Below are positions 62,900-64,000 of a stretch of DNA of 64,000 bases, one piece after another. A program made the translations under genes and the position numbers. How positions within the stretch are numbered: the stretch's first letter is position 1; each line of letters opens with the position of its first letter. The stretch spans positions 423,501 through 487,500 of the forward strand of contig NW_027182922.1 in the NCBI RefSeq assembly GCF_041146395.1, in the 5' to 3' direction. The stretch comes from Eulemur rufifrons (lineage: Eukaryota > Chordata > Mammalia > Primates > Lemuridae). Below the pieces are notes generated by a model. It had not been told where the DNA came from. It made no database searches and was given only the letters and a program-made list of their open reading frames with translations.

Positions 62900-64000
62900 T
62901 TCTCAGACTTCTTGCTTTCTTAGAGTTTAGAAAGCCTGCAATCCTCCCATGCCTTGCGTGAAAGGAGGCTCTACCACTGTGTCCTGCATGAAACCCACGG
63001 GCCCATACCCAGATTATGATAGAGTGGGTTCCCGGGTACAATCCCAGCCCCCTAAACTCCCCCCGCCTGCCTAATGCAGACAGGGCCCGTGCGCTAAGCA
63101 TAAACAATACCTTTAACAGATAACCCTAACCCTGAACATAACACCCAACCCTGTTCCTCTTTCTCCCCTTAACACGTAAACCTCACCGTGCTCCTAATTT
63201 TAACCTCTTATCCTAACGTTAATGCATAACCCATTTCCTGAGAACAACCCCTATACCATAATTCTAACCCTATCTCCTAGTCATCACTGTGACACCTAAT
63301 CCCTAACCCTAATTCTAAACCGCTAACCCTAACCGTAACCCTACCTAAAACCCTAACACTGACAGTAACCCTTATTTTAACCCCAAAGCTATGCCTAACA
63401 AAAACCCTAACACTTGACCCTAACCCTTCACCCTAACCCCTAAGCCTTACCCTAAACCTTAACCCTAATCCTAATCTTAACCATTAATCCTAACCCTAAC
63501 TCTTAAAGCTAACCCTAAACCTTACCCTCACGACTGGTCCTAAACCTGACACTAACTTAACACCTAACCCTAACCAGAACCCCTAAAGCTAACCCTAAAC
63601 CCTATCCCTAATCCTAGCAGTAAAACTTTACCCTAAACCGAAGCCCAACCCGTAACCCTAATCCTATCCTTTTACCCTAAAACTAACCCCTAAACCTAAC
63701 CCCTATACCTCACCCTAACTCTAACCCCTAACCTAATTCTAACCATACCCCTTCATAAAACACTAACTCCTAACCGCTAACCCTAACACTAACCAAAAAC
63801 CCTAATCACTAATCCCTAACTCTAACGCTTAACCTTTACCCTAACCGTTAACCCTCACCCTAAATCTTAACACTGACCCTAACCTTCACCTTTAACTCTA
63901 AGCCTAACCCTTAACCCTACAGTAAGGAAGACCCTTAATGCTAATGGGATCCCTTATCCGTAACCCTAACACTACAGCTAAAAATAACCCTAACCTTTGA
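62900..64000 (+). repeat. Long telomere-like unit, cut by the window end
   Basis: A1 core 62900-63104; marker at 63920, 1020 bp from the core start as in the other long units. The array evidently continues beyond 64000. Confidence 0.92.

Overview
The window contains no gene I can support. It is vertebrate repeat DNA built from two satellite systems and one SINE. The SINE (54772-55109, minus strand) is a full-length dimeric Alu. Its long linker between the two monomers is the form I associate with strepsirrhine primates, so the organism is most likely a lemur-like primate; the species cannot be told from this sequence. All short open frames in the window are by-products of repeats.

Layout. 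(1) 1-15420: degenerate telomere-like DNA in CCCTAA orientation, organised as higher-order repeats (HORs). Each unit is a non-telomeric 'core' of about 140-210 bp followed by 0.3-1.7 kb of decayed CCCTAA-type hexamers. I name the cores A1 (linked to a long, roughly 1.85-kb unit), A2 (linked to a 1.66-kb unit that also carries core B), A3, A2', B and D. (2) 15421-22880: a different, AT-richer satellite with a monomer of about 95 bp, three alternating monomer types (about 285 bp) and a further 2.69-kb super-repeat. (3) 22881-33573: the same satellite inverted. (4) 33574 to about 40890: the telomere-like HOR array inverted (TTAGGG orientation). (5) About 40890-40990: a switch from TTAGGG to CCCTAA orientation. 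(6) About 40990-64000: telomere-like HORs in CCCTAA orientation again, with mixed unit types up to 55.4 kb (including the Alu) and then regular 1.85-1.90-kb long units to the end.

The central result is a large imperfect palindrome. Landmarks from about 10.26 to 22.54 kb reappear inverted, in order, from about 38.96 back to 26.1 kb, across both satellite families and the sharp boundary between them. Coordinate sums of mirrored landmarks are constant within blocks and step at definable indels: 838 bp lost from the left arm and about 468 bp lost from the right arm, both explained by exchange between misaligned monomers. The two families also share sequence: the core segment around 'TTGTAGGCTT(T/G)CTAAACTCT' and 'GAGAAAGCAA' recurs, rearranged, in the 95-bp monomer. 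This suggests that the satellite was built from pieces of a core.

The window is best read as constitutive heterochromatin (subtelomeric, or a pericentromeric interstitial telomere-like block) shaped by unequal exchange, inversion and local duplication. All positions and identities come from reading by eye. Alignments, dot plots and long-read checks would be needed to fix exact breakpoints and percentages.
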